Source: DDH964 sp963806685 (GTDB lineage: Bacteria; Desulfobacterota; Desulfuromonadia; Desulfuromonadales; DDH964). Taken from it: a DNA stretch of 64,000 nt. Position numbers and translations under genes: made by a program. Numbering within the stretch: the first letter of the stretch is position 1; each line of letters opens with the position of its first letter. The stretch lies in the NCBI GenBank assembly GCA_963806685.1, contig CAWDZB010000005.1:1-64000 (forward strand), written 5' to 3'. Shown piece by piece: positions 8,132-16,645 of this stretch. Under the pieces are notes generated by a model. The model was not told where the DNA came from. It worked only from the letters and a program-made list of their open reading frames with translations, and ran no database searches.

Positions 8132-8660
8132 GGCGCCCCTCTTTTCCCACCATCAGGCTGCGCAGCTTGCGAATCGCGCGGCTGATGATCTGACGGGAAT
8201 TGTCCGCCGAGGTCTGCATCTGCTCGGCAATCTCGGCAAAGGTCAATCCCTGATTGAACCGCAACTCCAGGGCCCGGCGCTGGCTCTCGTTCAGGCTTGA
8301 GAGTTCAGCAACGGCTTCGTCAATGGGAGAGGTGTCGGAAATCGGGGCGGCATAGGATTCTATGGCCGCCTCGGAGACCGTGATGTACTTCCCCTTGGCG
8401 TCCCGCTTACGGACATGGTCAATCAGGGTGTTTCTGGCCAGGGTGAAGAGCCAGGGCAAAAAGGGAATCTCCTGCCGGTATTGGTGCCGCTTTTGATGGA
8501 GTTTGGTAAAAACCGCCTGGAAGACATCCTCCGCCTCGCTTCGGTCCTTCAATCTGGCCAGTAAAAACCCGAAAACCCGACCCTTATGCCGCCCATACAA
8601 GGCCTCAAAAGCGTCCATGTCGCCCTCGATATAGGCCTGCATAAGTTTCTCGTCGGTCAA
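8118..8660 (-). CDS. ECF-type RNA polymerase sigma factor
   Basis: 180 residues with the two ECF domains. Region 2 runs about 10-75 (DAFEALYGRHKGRVFGF, AEDVFQAVF, PWLFTLARN). Region 4 runs about 115-170 (SLNESQRRALELRF, GLTFAEIAEQMQTS, ISRAIRKLR). The start is TTG at 8660; the next ATG is six codons in. The gene lies upstream of and overlaps a membrane protein that is probably its anti-sigma factor. A TGTCACAAA-N14-CGTATT promoter-like sequence lies just upstream, mirrored for the divergent gene, which suggests autoregulation. Confidence 0.85.
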   Translation of the reverse strand: MTDEKLMQAYIEGDMDAFEALYGRHKGRVFGFLLARLKDRSEAEDVFQAVFTKLHQKRHQYRQEIPFLPWLFTLARNTLIDHVRKRDAKGKYITVSEAAIESYAAPISDTSPIDEAVAELSSLNESQRRALELRFNQGLTFAEIAEQMQTSADNSRQIISRAIRKLRSLMVGKEGRHEKR

Positions 8661-8690
8661 GATTCGTCACCTTTCCCCTTTTTGTTTATC

Positions 8691-8719
8691 AATACGAATA
8701 ATAACGGAATTTTGTGACA
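8691..8719 (-). promoter_or_regulatory. Candidate ECF promoter of the sigma operon
   Basis: Reading the minus strand, TGTCACAAA (8719-8711) is followed by 14 nt and CGTATT (8696-8691), about 30 nt ahead of the sigma start. The same -35-like box, spacing and -10-like box recur in mirror image at 8741-8769. Confidence 0.55.
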
Positions 8720-8740
8720 CTATTTTTCATTTATTTTTTT

Positions 8741-8769
8741 TGTCACAAACATCTCTCCGATTTCGTTTT
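8741..8769 (+). promoter_or_regulatory. Candidate ECF promoter of the DUF6448 gene
   Basis: TGTCACAAA (8741-8749), 14 nt, then CGTTTT (8764-8769), about 45 nt ahead of the DUF6448 start and its AAGGAGG site. It is the mirror twin of the sigma-gene promoter; together the two -35 boxes form a perfect 9-bp inverted repeat 21 nt apart. Confidence 0.55.
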
Positions 8770-8813
8770 CATGGGTAAAGGCATCCAACATCTACCGTTC
8801 AAGGAGGACCACC

Positions 8814-9437
8814 ATGAAAACGACGACCAACCGTATCAAAGGATTTTTGACCGCAGCCTCTTTTGCCCTGGCAATCCTGCTGGCGCCGCAAGCCGCCCTG
8901 GCCCATTGCGACACCCTCGACGGGCCGGTGGTAGCCGACGCGAGGATTGCGCTGGCCACAGGGGATGTTACCCCGACACTGAAGTGGGTCCAGGCCAAAG
9001 ATGAGAAAGAGGTCCGCGAGACCTTCGCGAGAACCCTGGCGGTGCGCAGGCTCAATCCCGACGCGCAGAAATTAGCCGACACCTACTTCTTCGAAACCCT
9101 GGTGCGCATTCACCGCGCCGGGGAGGGTGCTCCCTTTACCGGGCTAAAAACGGTTGGCACAATCGATCCCCTGGTCGCCAAGGCCGACCAGGCCCTGGAG
9201 CAGGGATCGGTGGATGGTTTGACGAAGACCATTGTCGTCCATACCGAAGAAGGTATCCGCGGACGCTTCCAGCACGCTCTGGACACCAGGAAGCACGCCC
9301 AAGAGAGCGTTCAGGCGGGCCGGGAATCCGTCGAGGCCTACATTACCTACGTCCATTATGTCGAAGGAATCGCACAGGCTGTCCATGGCTCGGCTCATCA
9401 TGCCGAGGCGGCGGCTCCTGCCGCGCGCCAGCAATGA
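8814..9437 (+). CDS. DUF6448-type secreted protein
   Basis: 207 residues with a signal peptide (basic start, hydrophobic core, cleavage after ALA). The mature protein begins HCDTLDGPVV, a signature I associate with DUF6448, then is predicted helical with an HRAGEGAPFTGLK segment and an Ala/His-rich tail. It starts after AAGGAGG. No enzyme function is known to me. The shared promoter architecture with the divergent ECF sigma gene makes it the likely main target of that sigma factor, perhaps an envelope-stress protein. Confidence 0.75.
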   Translation: MKTTTNRIKGFLTAASFALAILLAPQAALAHCDTLDGPVVADARIALATGDVTPTLKWVQAKDEKEVRETFARTLAVRRLNPDAQKLADTYFFETLVRIHRAGEGAPFTGLKTVGTIDPLVAKADQALEQGSVDGLTKTIVVHTEEGIRGRFQHALDTRKHAQESVQAGRESVEAYITYVHYVEGIAQAVHGSAHHAEAAAPAARQQ

Positions 9438-9572
9438 CAGCAATCCTCTGGAATCTCAGGCAGGTCCAGGGGCCACCCACATAACTACTTAAAATCGGAA
9501 ATCTTTTGCAGTGGACAAAAGGGAACATAATACTTAATACAACAGGAAATCCCCCGGCAAAGGCGGGAACAC

Positions 9573-9620
9573 CAAAAAGGGGCAGGCTACTTTTCTGAAA
9601 AAGTAGCCTGTCCCTTTTTG
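9573..9620. terminator. Long hairpin, repeat family 'AAAAGGGG-GGCTAC', copy 1
   Basis: CAAAAAGGGGCAGGCTACTTT pairs with AAAGTAGCCTGTCCCTTTTTG around a short loop. It can end transcription in either direction between the convergent DUF6448 and DUF3617 genes. The same design recurs at 12806-12853. Confidence 0.6.
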
Positions 9621-9707
9621 TACCCGCTGGCAACAACGGCAGCGCGTGCCGTCAATCGCAAATGCCTGACCGTAAGGGAAAGCTCCGAAATCGCCCCGTC
9701 CCTCCAT

Positions 9708-10256
9708 TCATGGCCGCCGGTAGGGCTTGACATTGCCGCAATCCTCCGACAGCCACTTGCCCGCCTGGCTCATCTCCATGCGTTCAGGTTTGCCATCCAC
9801 CCTGGTATCGATCGTGGTTCTACCCGTGTAGGCATTCGGGCCGAGGAGGGTGATTTCACTCTCTCCGCTCGTGGGAGGATCTCCGGGGCAGTCGAATCTG
9901 ATCCTCAGGGTATTGCTCGTGCGCTCCACAACCTTCTGCCGGCACTTTTCCTTCTGAGGCACATAATCGAGCTCGGCATCTTCCTTGGTGATGCAGACCT
10001 TGACGGTGTTCCCCCTGGGGCCGACCGCCACCCCTTGCGCCGCCATCATCTGCTCCATCATTTTTCGTTGATCGCTGGGCATCGCGGCCATTTTCTCCTG
10101 CATCTGCCGCATGGCCTCTTCCATCTCGCCGCTCTGGGTCTTCACGGTGAAGGTGTGCTCCCAGAGACCAGGGCGAATCTTCACCTCCTGCGACCATCCC
10201 TGGCGAGCAACGGGGAAAAGGGCCAAAACGATGATCCAAACGATTGCTGATCTCAT
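9708..10256 (-). CDS. DUF3617 family secreted protein
   Basis: About 182 residues from the ATG at 10256, chosen because AGGAGGCGAC directly precedes it; an earlier in-frame start adds six residues without a site. A signal peptide is followed by the DUF3617 pattern: IRPGLWEHTF, a Met-rich helical segment (EEAMRQMQEKMAAMPSDQRK), then VKVCITKEDAE, CRQKVVER and RFDCPG. Periplasmic, of unknown function. It stands alone. Confidence 0.8.
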   Translation of the reverse strand: MRSAIVWIIVLALFPVARQGWSQEVKIRPGLWEHTFTVKTQSGEMEEAMRQMQEKMAAMPSDQRKMMEQMMAAQGVAVGPRGNTVKVCITKEDAELDYVPQKEKCRQKVVERTSNTLRIRFDCPGDPPTSGESEITLLGPNAYTGRTTIDTRVDGKPERMEMSQAGKWLSEDCGNVKPYRRP

Positions 10257-10388
10257 GTCGCCTCCTGAATGCAAGAAGCCGCCACCGAACCAGACTTTCT
10301 TGCCGGCTTGTACTGAGGTGGTCGGGGTTGATGAGACAGCCTGAGGGGTGAAATAAGCAGTGCCCGTCAGTGGTCGTGATTGCCGGCC

Positions 10389-10505
10389 TCAGGTGCCAGT
10401 TTTCAGTGGTGCAAGGTTTCCGAAGTACGCCCCATTCGGGGTCTGCTTGTCAAGGGACGAATGGCGACGACGCTCGTTGAACCACTGAAAACCAGGTGGT
10501 AAAAT
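10389..10505 (-). pseudogene. C-terminal remnant of an IS3-family transposase
   Basis: The minus strand reads WFNERRRHSSLDKQTPNGAY then FGNLAPL and a stop at 10389-10391. This is the conserved end of the DDE integrase domain of IS3-type transposases (YN..R.H..L...TP...Y). Everything upstream is missing, and the fragment abuts the 106-bp repeat at 10506. It is a decayed insertion sequence. Confidence 0.65.
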
Positions 10506-10611
10506 CCTGGGGGAAGTCAGTAGGGTCGGGATTGTAAAGTTGCAAAAATTCAGTGGGAGAAAGATGGGGGCTGAAATACCTTTTGAACCCTTTGCAAGTG
10601 TGCAATCCTGA
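10506..10611 (+). repeat. 106-bp dispersed repeat, copy 2
   Basis: Homologue of 6372-6477. Its right end (CAAGTGTGCAATCCTGACCC) also matches, in inverse orientation, a short stretch at 13516-13535, so the family has at least two full copies and one partial copy here. It directly follows an IS3 remnant. Confidence 0.7.
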
Positions 10612-10724
10612 CCCCATAGCCACTCTCCTGTTGCCGACGATCGAACAGCGTATTTCCGTCAGAGCCAAAATAGCCGGCGCAGGGCTACCACGCGCGGATG
10701 CTCCGCCACCACCTGTCATCGCTG

Positions 10725-11345
10725 TTAGATATCGGCCTCATGCCGCCCCCGCCAGCGCCAAAGCCAGACCAGGGCGACGGCGGGCAGAAGCCCACTTAGG
10801 ACTATTTTACCGGTAAATCCGGCCCATTCCGCGGCCATCCGCCAACTCTCCCCTGCACCATAGCCCAGCGAGACATATACGCTCGCCCAGGCGATGCATC
10901 CCAGCGAATTGAGGAGCAGGAACTTCTGATAACGCATGCGGCGGTCACCTGCGACGAGGGGCATCAACGGCCGCAACAGATGCAGGAAATGACTGCCGAA
11001 AACGGCCTTGCCGCCATGTTTCGCGAACAAGCCATCGCCGCGGTCGAGGTGCTCCTGCCGCAGCCCGAATCGGCTCCCATGTGTCACCAGCCAATTTCGT
11101 TCCAGATGCCACCCCAGTCCGTAGCCGATGCTGTCGCCGAGAATTGCGGCGATGGAGATCACAACGATGAGGCCCCCCGGATCGAACACCCCTTGCCCCG
11201 CAAAGAAGCCTCCCGCCAGCACCAGGCTCTCACCGGGCATGACCAGTCCCAGCACCGCCTGGCATTCCAGCGCCACGCCAAGAAAGATCAAGAGGTAACC
11301 CCAAGGGCCGAGGGAGCCGACCAAACTGATCAGAGAATCGAGCAT
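10725..11345 (-). CDS. DedA family membrane protein
   Basis: About 206 residues from the ATG at 11345 (MLDSLISLVG). The DedA/SNARE-associated pattern is present: GVALECQAVLGLVMPGESLV, GDSIGYGLGWHLER, and FAKHGGKAVFGSHFLHLLRP with the conserved Arg-Pro, plus several membrane spans. Family members are flippases for undecaprenyl phosphate or phospholipids in the inner membrane; which applies is not clear. An upstream in-frame TTG would add 14 residues but has no better ribosome site. It stands alone. Confidence 0.82.
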   Translation of the reverse strand: MLDSLISLVGSLGPWGYLLIFLGVALECQAVLGLVMPGESLVLAGGFFAGQGVFDPGGLIVVISIAAILGDSIGYGLGWHLERNWLVTHGSRFGLRQEHLDRGDGLFAKHGGKAVFGSHFLHLLRPLMPLVAGDRRMRYQKFLLLNSLGCIAWASVYVSLGYGAGESWRMAAEWAGFTGKIVLSGLLPAVALVWLWRWRGRHEADI

Positions 11346-11477
11346 AATCTGCCTTGCTTCCCGAGGCTGATGACTTGTCCCGAACAAGGGCGGGTCGGCG
11401 GATACCGTAAGATCCGAACCTTGCCGGAGACCTTCTCCTTGGACCGATTGCTGATCCTGGTTGCGATGCTCTCCAGA

Positions 11478-11735
11478 CTATGCCTGATGGGCTTTACCCT
11501 CGCCTTTTTCCACCTGCCAGGTGTGCCGACCTTTCTCGGCTTCTCCCGTCATTTCCCTGGCCTGGGTAACGATTGCCCGCACCTTTTTCGGGTGCATCCC
11601 GGTAATTCGCTCTAACCCATTTTCTTGTGCAGCGGCCACCTTGGCAATGGTGTCATAGCTGTGCTCAGCCAGTCGCTGCGACAGGACTTTTCCAATTCCT
11701 TTGAGTTTTTGTAGTTCTTTCATTTGTTTGTTCAT
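11478..11735 (-). CDS. Helix-hairpin-helix domain protein
   Basis: 85 residues from the ATG at 11735, chosen for the GGGGAGAATGCC site before it; the open frame extends further but without a start signal. It carries LQKLKGIGKVLSQRLAEHSYDTI, a helix-hairpin-helix, then a second similar element (LERITGMHPKKVRAIV). Such domains bind DNA non-specifically or mediate protein contact. It is too short for an enzyme; specific role unknown. Confidence 0.7.
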   Translation of the reverse strand: MNKQMKELQKLKGIGKVLSQRLAEHSYDTIAKVAAAQENGLERITGMHPKKVRAIVTQAREMTGEAEKGRHTWQVEKGEGKAHQA

Positions 11736-11971
11736 GGCATTCTCCCCTGACAACAGCTTGAATTTTACGCAGAAAGCACCACTGTACGCATGCTCTGCTG
11801 AGCACTTAAATCGCAAAAAACGAGCCATAGAAGACCCGTTAATTCTGTGAATGCAAGGAGTTGATTTTGCGGGGTAAAAGGGAAGGGAAGGGGGCGGGGT
11901 GAAGGGAAAGCCGTCGGTGGTATCCGTCATACTTGACGAAGCTGCCATATATGACGGCCAGATAAGGTTTT

Positions 11972-12730
11972 TTACTGCGGAAGTGAAGCCACAAACTCCT
12001 CCACCAGCTCGAAATACTCCTCAAAATTGACAGCCAGAATGCTGTTGTGGTCGCCGCAGGGGAAGAGGTGCAGCCGCTTCCTGCCGCCGCCCCAGGCGCA
12101 GAGGCGCCGGCCGTGGCCGACGTCGACCAGATCGTCGCCTTCACAGTGCATGACCAGCAGCGCTCCCTGATAGCTCTCCAGCTTGCCCCGTTGGTCGAGG
12201 TGCCGGGCGACGGCCCTTTCCAGCTCGGCGGCATCGACCCCGAGCTCGCGGGGCGTCACCCGTAGCAGCAGCCGCTCCAGCGCATCGGCCACGCCACTCT
12301 CCAGGATCAGCCCGGCGGCGCGCGGAAAGCGCCGGACCGCCTCGACGGCGAAGAGTGAACCGACGCTGCGGCCGAAGAAAATCAGCCGCTCCTCGGCCTG
12401 GCCGAGAGCCGCGACCGTCGGCACCACGTCCTCGAGCATCCTGCCGAGCCGAGGCTGCCCGGTGGAGCGGCCGTAGCCGCGGTACTCGGCCAGCAGGCAG
12501 TTGCAGCCCATGGCGAGGATGCGCTCAACAAAGGGGCCGAGGTAGTCGTCGACGATCTCGCCGTTGCCGTGAAAATGGACCAGGGTCCTGGCCGCCGGGT
12601 CGGTTTCGTGGTAGCTGCAGGCCAGTCGCGCGCCGCCGCAGTCGACCCAGAAGGGAGTCTCCAGTTTGCCGGGCAGGGGGAAGAAGTAACGTCCGCCGAT
12701 CAGCGGATGGTCAAGCAGGTCGTCGGCCAT
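11972..12730 (-). CDS. Alpha/beta hydrolase
   Basis: 252 residues, cytoplasmic (no signal). The fold's landmarks are in order: HFHGNGE oxyanion loop, nucleophile elbow GRSVGS, acidic residue in CEGDDLVDVGHG, and late His in CGDHNS. It resembles the YbfF/BEM46-like serine hydrolases that act on unknown esters or peptides. The start ATG at 12730 follows GGAGG. It stands alone. Confidence 0.8.
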   Translation of the reverse strand: MADDLLDHPLIGGRYFFPLPGKLETPFWVDCGGARLACSYHETDPAARTLVHFHGNGEIVDDYLGPFVERILAMGCNCLLAEYRGYGRSTGQPRLGRMLEDVVPTVAALGQAEERLIFFGRSVGSLFAVEAVRRFPRAAGLILESGVADALERLLLRVTPRELGVDAAELERAVARHLDQRGKLESYQGALLVMHCEGDDLVDVGHGRRLCAWGGGRKRLHLFPCGDHNSILAVNFEEYFELVEEFVASLPQ

Positions 12731-12805
12731 GGGAAACCTCCGGCGGGGAAGGGGAAGACACGGGTTTCGCTCAGTGTAGCGCGGGACGTTCGGTTTTGGA
12801 TCACC

Positions 12806-12853
12806 AAAAGGGGAGAGGCTACATTCAAAAAACTAGCCTCTCCCCTTTTGTAC
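12806..12853. repeat. Long hairpin, repeat family 'AAAAGGGG-GGCTAC', copy 2
   Basis: CAAAAGGGGAGAGGCTA at the left pairs with TAGCCTCTCCCCTTTTG. Arm sequence and the trailing GTAC are shared with the hairpin at 9573-9620. It sits between an ATG and the end of a tandem minus-strand gene, so it may terminate the cupin transcript. Confidence 0.6.
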
Positions 12854-12900
12854 GCTCGTTTCCAGAATCTCACGACCCGGGTCGAACTGCGCCCATAACC

Positions 12901-13377
12901 CTAATGTTGGGCCGGAGGAGGAACCACGGTCATGCCATGGCGCCGGAAAATATCCGTCATCTTCGCAAGGTCGGGGGAACCGCCCGCGGCGGCACCGATC
13001 ACCTCTGCCGCCTCCCGGAAGTACGCGGGCCCCATAGCCGCGGGGGTTATGATGGCGAGTTGTTTCACATCCTCTCTGCCGAGGTTCTCGAAACGGTGGG
13101 CCGCGCCCCGGAGAATGCACAGCGTCTGCCCGGGGCCAACCTCGATCGACGTGCCGTCAACCGTCCAGGTAAGGACCCCCGCGAGCCCGTAGAGGATCTC
13201 CTCGTAGGCGTTGTTTATGTGGGCAGGTGCCGCCAGCTTCTGCCCGGCGGGAACGGAGAACTCGAACACTGACGCGCTGCCGCCGGAATCTTCCCTGGTG
13301 AGGAGAAACCGGATCGTCAGCGGACCGATCCGGATGGTCTCCTCGGAAGGGTTAACCCTGTTCATCCCCTGCTGCAT
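12901..13377 (-). CDS. Cupin domain protein, paralogue 1 (altered metal site)
   Basis: 158 residues from the ATG at 13377, which has AAAGGAGAGCGATC before it; the frame is open further upstream but lacks a start signal. A single cupin barrel: FSVPAGQKLAAPAH, GVLTWTVDG, GPGQTLCILRGAAHRF. It is closely paralogous to 29821-30297. There the first cupin motif reads HRHDGYEE; here it reads HINNAYEE, losing one of the His ligands. It could therefore bind metal poorly or act only as a ligand-binding protein. Confidence 0.8.
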   Translation of the reverse strand: MQQGMNRVNPSEETIRIGPLTIRFLLTREDSGGSASVFEFSVPAGQKLAAPAHINNAYEEILYGLAGVLTWTVDGTSIEVGPGQTLCILRGAAHRFENLGREDVKQLAIITPAAMGPAYFREAAEVIGAAAGGSPDLAKMTDIFRRHGMTVVPPPAQH

Positions 13378-13857
13378 GATCGCTCTCCTTTCGGATGAGG
13401 TTGCCGGCCATTTCCCCTCTCGCCGCCTACCTGGGACCGTTGCCCAGATTTTATCACCGCTCGCCGGCCCAGTTCTACAACCTGGGAGGCTCACGTATTT
13501 TCAGCAGGATAATTCGGGTCAGGATTGCAAACTTGTAGATTTGTTTGACGCCGCACCTAATCCCTCCTTTCCCTCCAAACCCATACAGAAAGAATGCATA
13601 GCTCAGCCTTGCGACCACTTCCCGCAAAACCCCATTTTTTCAACCTGCCACGGCGCGTTGACACTTCATTGGCGCGGGATATAGTCGAAACGGAACCGTT
13701 CTCGGCAATATGCAAAAACGAAGGGGTGCAATGGGTGCATAAAGGCGACGTTTTTCGAATCCGCAGGGCTGCATTGGCCGGTTGAGCCTATAGGGTTGCA
13801 GCAGCGTCTTCCTTTGAAAAGCGATGGCAAGGGACCACCTTCCAAATGGAGGACTAA
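13378..13857. other. Gene-free interval
   Basis: 480 bases with no supportable gene. A partial inverted copy of the RAYT-adjacent repeat (GGGTCAGGATTGCAAACTTG) lies at 13516-13535. No riboswitch or tRNA was recognised. Confidence 0.5.
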
Positions 13858-14748
13858 ATGGAGAAGATACGGCACGAAATCCTGGTGTTATCGATGCTGC
13901 TGTTGTGCTTGGCAACCCCTGCTGCAGCCCAGGTGAGCGTCGGCATCTGGACGCCCAATGTGAGTATCGGGATCAATCTACCTCTGTACCCGGAGCTCGT
14001 CCGGGTGCCGGGCTACCCGGTCTACTACGCGCCTCGGCTCAATGCCAACTATTTCTTTTACGATGGCCTCTACTGGGTATTCCAGGACGACAACTGGTAC
14101 GCGAGTTCCTGGTACAACGGCCCTTGGGGGAGGGTTGACGCGGAATACGTCCCACTGTACATCCTGCGAATCCCTGTGCGCTACTATCGCCGGCCGCCCC
14201 ATTACTTTCGGCGGTGGCGATCGAATGCACCGCCCCGTTGGGGTGAGCACTGGGGGCAGCGGTGGGAACAACATCACAGGGGGTGGGATCGGTGGAATCG
14301 CCGCTCTGCTCCGAACCCCGCCCCGCTGCCGACCTACCAGCGGGACTATTCGGGGGACCGGTATCCCCGTCACCTGGATCAGCAGCAGAACCTACACGAC
14401 CGGCATTACCGTTATCAGCCGCGCGACACGATAATCCGCCAGCATTTTCGGCAACGGGGAGAACGGAGAGCGCCCGAACCTGCACAGCGGAAAAAGCAGG
14501 GGAATCCTCCGGTGAGAAATCAAAAACAGCAGGATAAACGCCCGCCGACATCAGATCGGCAGGACACCCATTCGCCTCAGCACCGCACCCCGGAAATGCA
14601 GCACCAGAGACAGCAACCAGGGAAGGGCCAACCCGAACACCCAGCCTCAAACGTTGAAGGGAAGAAACAAGGATCGCAAAAGGACAAGCAGCACGAACAT
14701 AAAGGGAACAAGAAAGAGGAGGACCGCGACCAGGAAGTCAGCTATTAA
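13858..14748 (+). CDS. Secreted Tyr/Trp- and Gln/Arg-rich protein
   Basis: 296 residues. A signal peptide (cleavage after AAAQ) leads into a Pro/Tyr/Trp-rich segment (LVRVPGYPVYYAPRLNANYF, DDNWYASSWYNGPWG), reminiscent of YXWGXW-type proteins. A long, disordered, highly charged tail rich in Gln, Arg, His and Lys follows. It starts after GGAGGACTAA. Function unknown; the composition suggests a surface or periplasmic polyelectrolyte rather than an enzyme. A clear terminator follows. Confidence 0.75.
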   Translation: MEKIRHEILVLSMLLLCLATPAAAQVSVGIWTPNVSIGINLPLYPELVRVPGYPVYYAPRLNANYFFYDGLYWVFQDDNWYASSWYNGPWGRVDAEYVPLYILRIPVRYYRRPPHYFRRWRSNAPPRWGEHWGQRWEQHHRGWDRWNRRSAPNPAPLPTYQRDYSGDRYPRHLDQQQNLHDRHYRYQPRDTIIRQHFRQRGERRAPEPAQRKKQGNPPVRNQKQQDKRPPTSDRQDTHSPQHRTPEMQHQRQQPGKGQPEHPASNVEGKKQGSQKDKQHEHKGNKKEEDRDQEVSY

Positions 14749-14821
14749 TCCCCGTCGCCCGGCATGCCGGGGCTGGGTGGGAAGGTAATGGCTGCAACTT
14801 TGACAAAACTGGCAATAACAT

Positions 14822-14846
14822 GAGGCTCCCGAAATCCGGGAGCCTC
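14822..14846 (+). terminator. Rho-independent terminator
   Basis: GAGGCTCCCG-AAATC-CGGGAGCCTC followed by GTTCATTTTT, about 75 nt after the secreted-protein stop. Confidence 0.8.
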
Positions 14847-15011
14847 GTTCATTTTTGGCAGAGTGAAGCTGGACTGGGGGGCAGACCACCGTAAGCAGTG
14901 GAATAGGGGACCTTGTTAGCCGGCAAATTAGTCAAGGGACGGTCGCTGCTGATGGACAGGCGGACAGCGTTTCCTAAAAACCCTTCGGCGTCAGCTGCGC
15001 CGCAGTCGGTA

Positions 15012-16464
15012 TCAACTCCGTTTCCCAAACAGTGAACCCAGCACGCCGCGCATGATCTGGCGACCGAGTTGCGTGCCGATCGAGCGGGCGGCGCTTTTGG
15101 CGGCGGCTTCGAAGAAATCTTCCGCCGTGGCGGGCTGGCGCGCCCGGCTGCGAGTAGGTGGTGGCTCCGCCTTCGCCTGCTGCTTGGCCCGCGTCGTCAA
15201 CTGTTCATAGGCGGATTCCCGGTCGATTCCCTGGTCATAGAAGGTGCCGACGATGGAATCGGACCGTACCTGGGCGTGCTCGCTGGCATCGAGAGGACGC
15301 AGGCGGCTGGCGGGGGGGCAGATCAGGGCCCGCTCCACCGGTGCAGGAACCCCCTTGTCGTCGAGAAAGGAAACCAGGGCCTCGCCGACGCCGACCTCGG
15401 TGATCGCCTGCTCGACGTCCAGCGGCGGGTTGGGGCGAAAGGTCTGTGCCGCGGCCCGCACCGCCTTCTGGTCGCGCGGGGTATAGGCGCGCAAGGCATG
15501 CTGTACCCGGTTTCCGAGCTGGCCGAGGATGGCGTCCGGAACATCGAGGGGATTCTGGGTGACAAAATAGATGCCGATACCCTTCGAGCGGATCAGACGC
15601 ACCACCTGTTCGATCTTGTCGAGCAGGGCTTCCGGCGGATCGTCGAAGAGCAGATGGGCTTCGTCGAAAAAGAAAACCATTCCCGGCTTGGCCGGGTCGC
15701 CGACCTCCGGCAGTTTTTCGAACAGTTCGGAGATCAGCCAGAGCAGGAAGGTGGCGTAGATCTTGGGTGTCTGGATCAGGCGGTCGGCGGTGAGGATGTT
15801 GATCACCCCGAGTCCGCCGGGACCGGTCTGCATCAGGTCATCCAGGTTCAGCGCCGGTTCGCCGAAGAAGTGTTCGGCGCCCTGCTGTTCCAGGGCCAAC
15901 AGCGCGCGCTGGATGGCGCCGATGCTGGCCGTGGAGATATTGCCGTAGGTGGTGCGATAGTCCTTCGCGTGGTCGCCGATGAACCGCACCAGGGCTTGCA
16001 GGTCCTTGAGATCGAGCAGCAGCAGCCCCTGGTCGTCGGCGACCTTGAACACCAGGGTGAGCACGCCGGCCTGGGTCGGGTTCAGGTCGAGCAGGCGGGC
16101 GAGCAGCAGCGGGCCCATTTCGGAGACGGTGGTACGGACCGGGTGCCCCTGTTCGCCGAACAGGTCCCAGAACACCACGGGAAAGCCCTGCGGTTGGAAA
16201 TCCTCGAAGGCCGAGGGTCGCAACCCGCTCCATGACCTTTGGGTGATCCCCGCCGGCCATCGCCAGTCCGGACAGGTCGCCCTTGACGTCGGCCATGAAG
16301 ACCGGTACGCCGATGCGGCTGAACTGCTCCGCCAGGACCCGGAGCGTGACCGTTTTGCCGGTCCCGGTCGCCCCGGCGACGAGGCCATGGCGATTGGCCA
16401 TCCGGGGGAGCAGTCCGAGGAAGTTCTCGGCCTTGGCGACAGCCAGGAGGGAAAGTTGGGTCAT
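15012..16464 (-). pseudogene. HerA-like/DUF853 (YjgR) ATPase, single-base frameshift
   Basis: The reading frame from ATG 16464 encodes the P-loop part: Walker A GATGTGKT and then DVKGDLSG up to ERVATLG. The rest continues in another frame from about 16209, with FEDFQPQGFPVVFWDLFG and Walker B MVFFFDEAHLLF. Joining the frames gives a full-length ~480-residue protein of the HerA-like DUF853 family (DNA translocase-type ATPases, role unclear). One extra C in the GGCC at 16209-16212 explains the break. The flanking sequence is well conserved, so this may be a sequencing indel or a recent mutation. Confidence 0.75.
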
Positions 16465-16567
16465 GGGCACCTCTTTGGGAAAGCACCTGGTAGTGACCTC
16501 AATATTAGCAGCAGAATGACAGCTGAAAAGGTGCCCCGGATTGCCAAATCTCTGTCGGTAAGACGGC

Positions 16568-16599
16568 GAAAGCCCTCAGTCGGCAGACCGAAGGCTTTC
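16568..16599. terminator. Terminator-like hairpin
   Basis: GAAAGCC (16568-16574) pairs with GGCTTTC (16593-16599), with an inner TCGG/CCGA pair. It lies just downstream of the DUF1508 gene, on the minus-strand side. Confidence 0.5.
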
Positions 16600-16645
16600 C
16601 TCGTAGACCAAGGGAAAATGAATCAATCGTCGGAGACTGATCACT

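Larger units (their letters stand above)
10257..10724. other. Gene-free interval with mobile-element debris
   Basis: 468 bases between the DUF3617 and DedA genes. It contains the IS3 transposase remnant and the second 106-bp repeat; I see no intact gene in the rest. Confidence 0.6.

Noticed and set aside
13720..13800. Possible cyclic-di-GMP riboswitch-like AAAGGCGACG ahead of the secreted Tyr/Trp-rich protein
   Set aside because: Only the short purine-rich string resembles the motif; the conserved CACG/GACGC partner and stems are not found.
15069..16235. Long plus-strand open frame (388 codons) opposite the HerA-like ATPase
   Set aside because: It is the antisense shadow of a GC-rich gene with clear Walker motifs on the minus strand; its translation is Gly/Arg/Glu-rich with no domain pattern or ribosome site.
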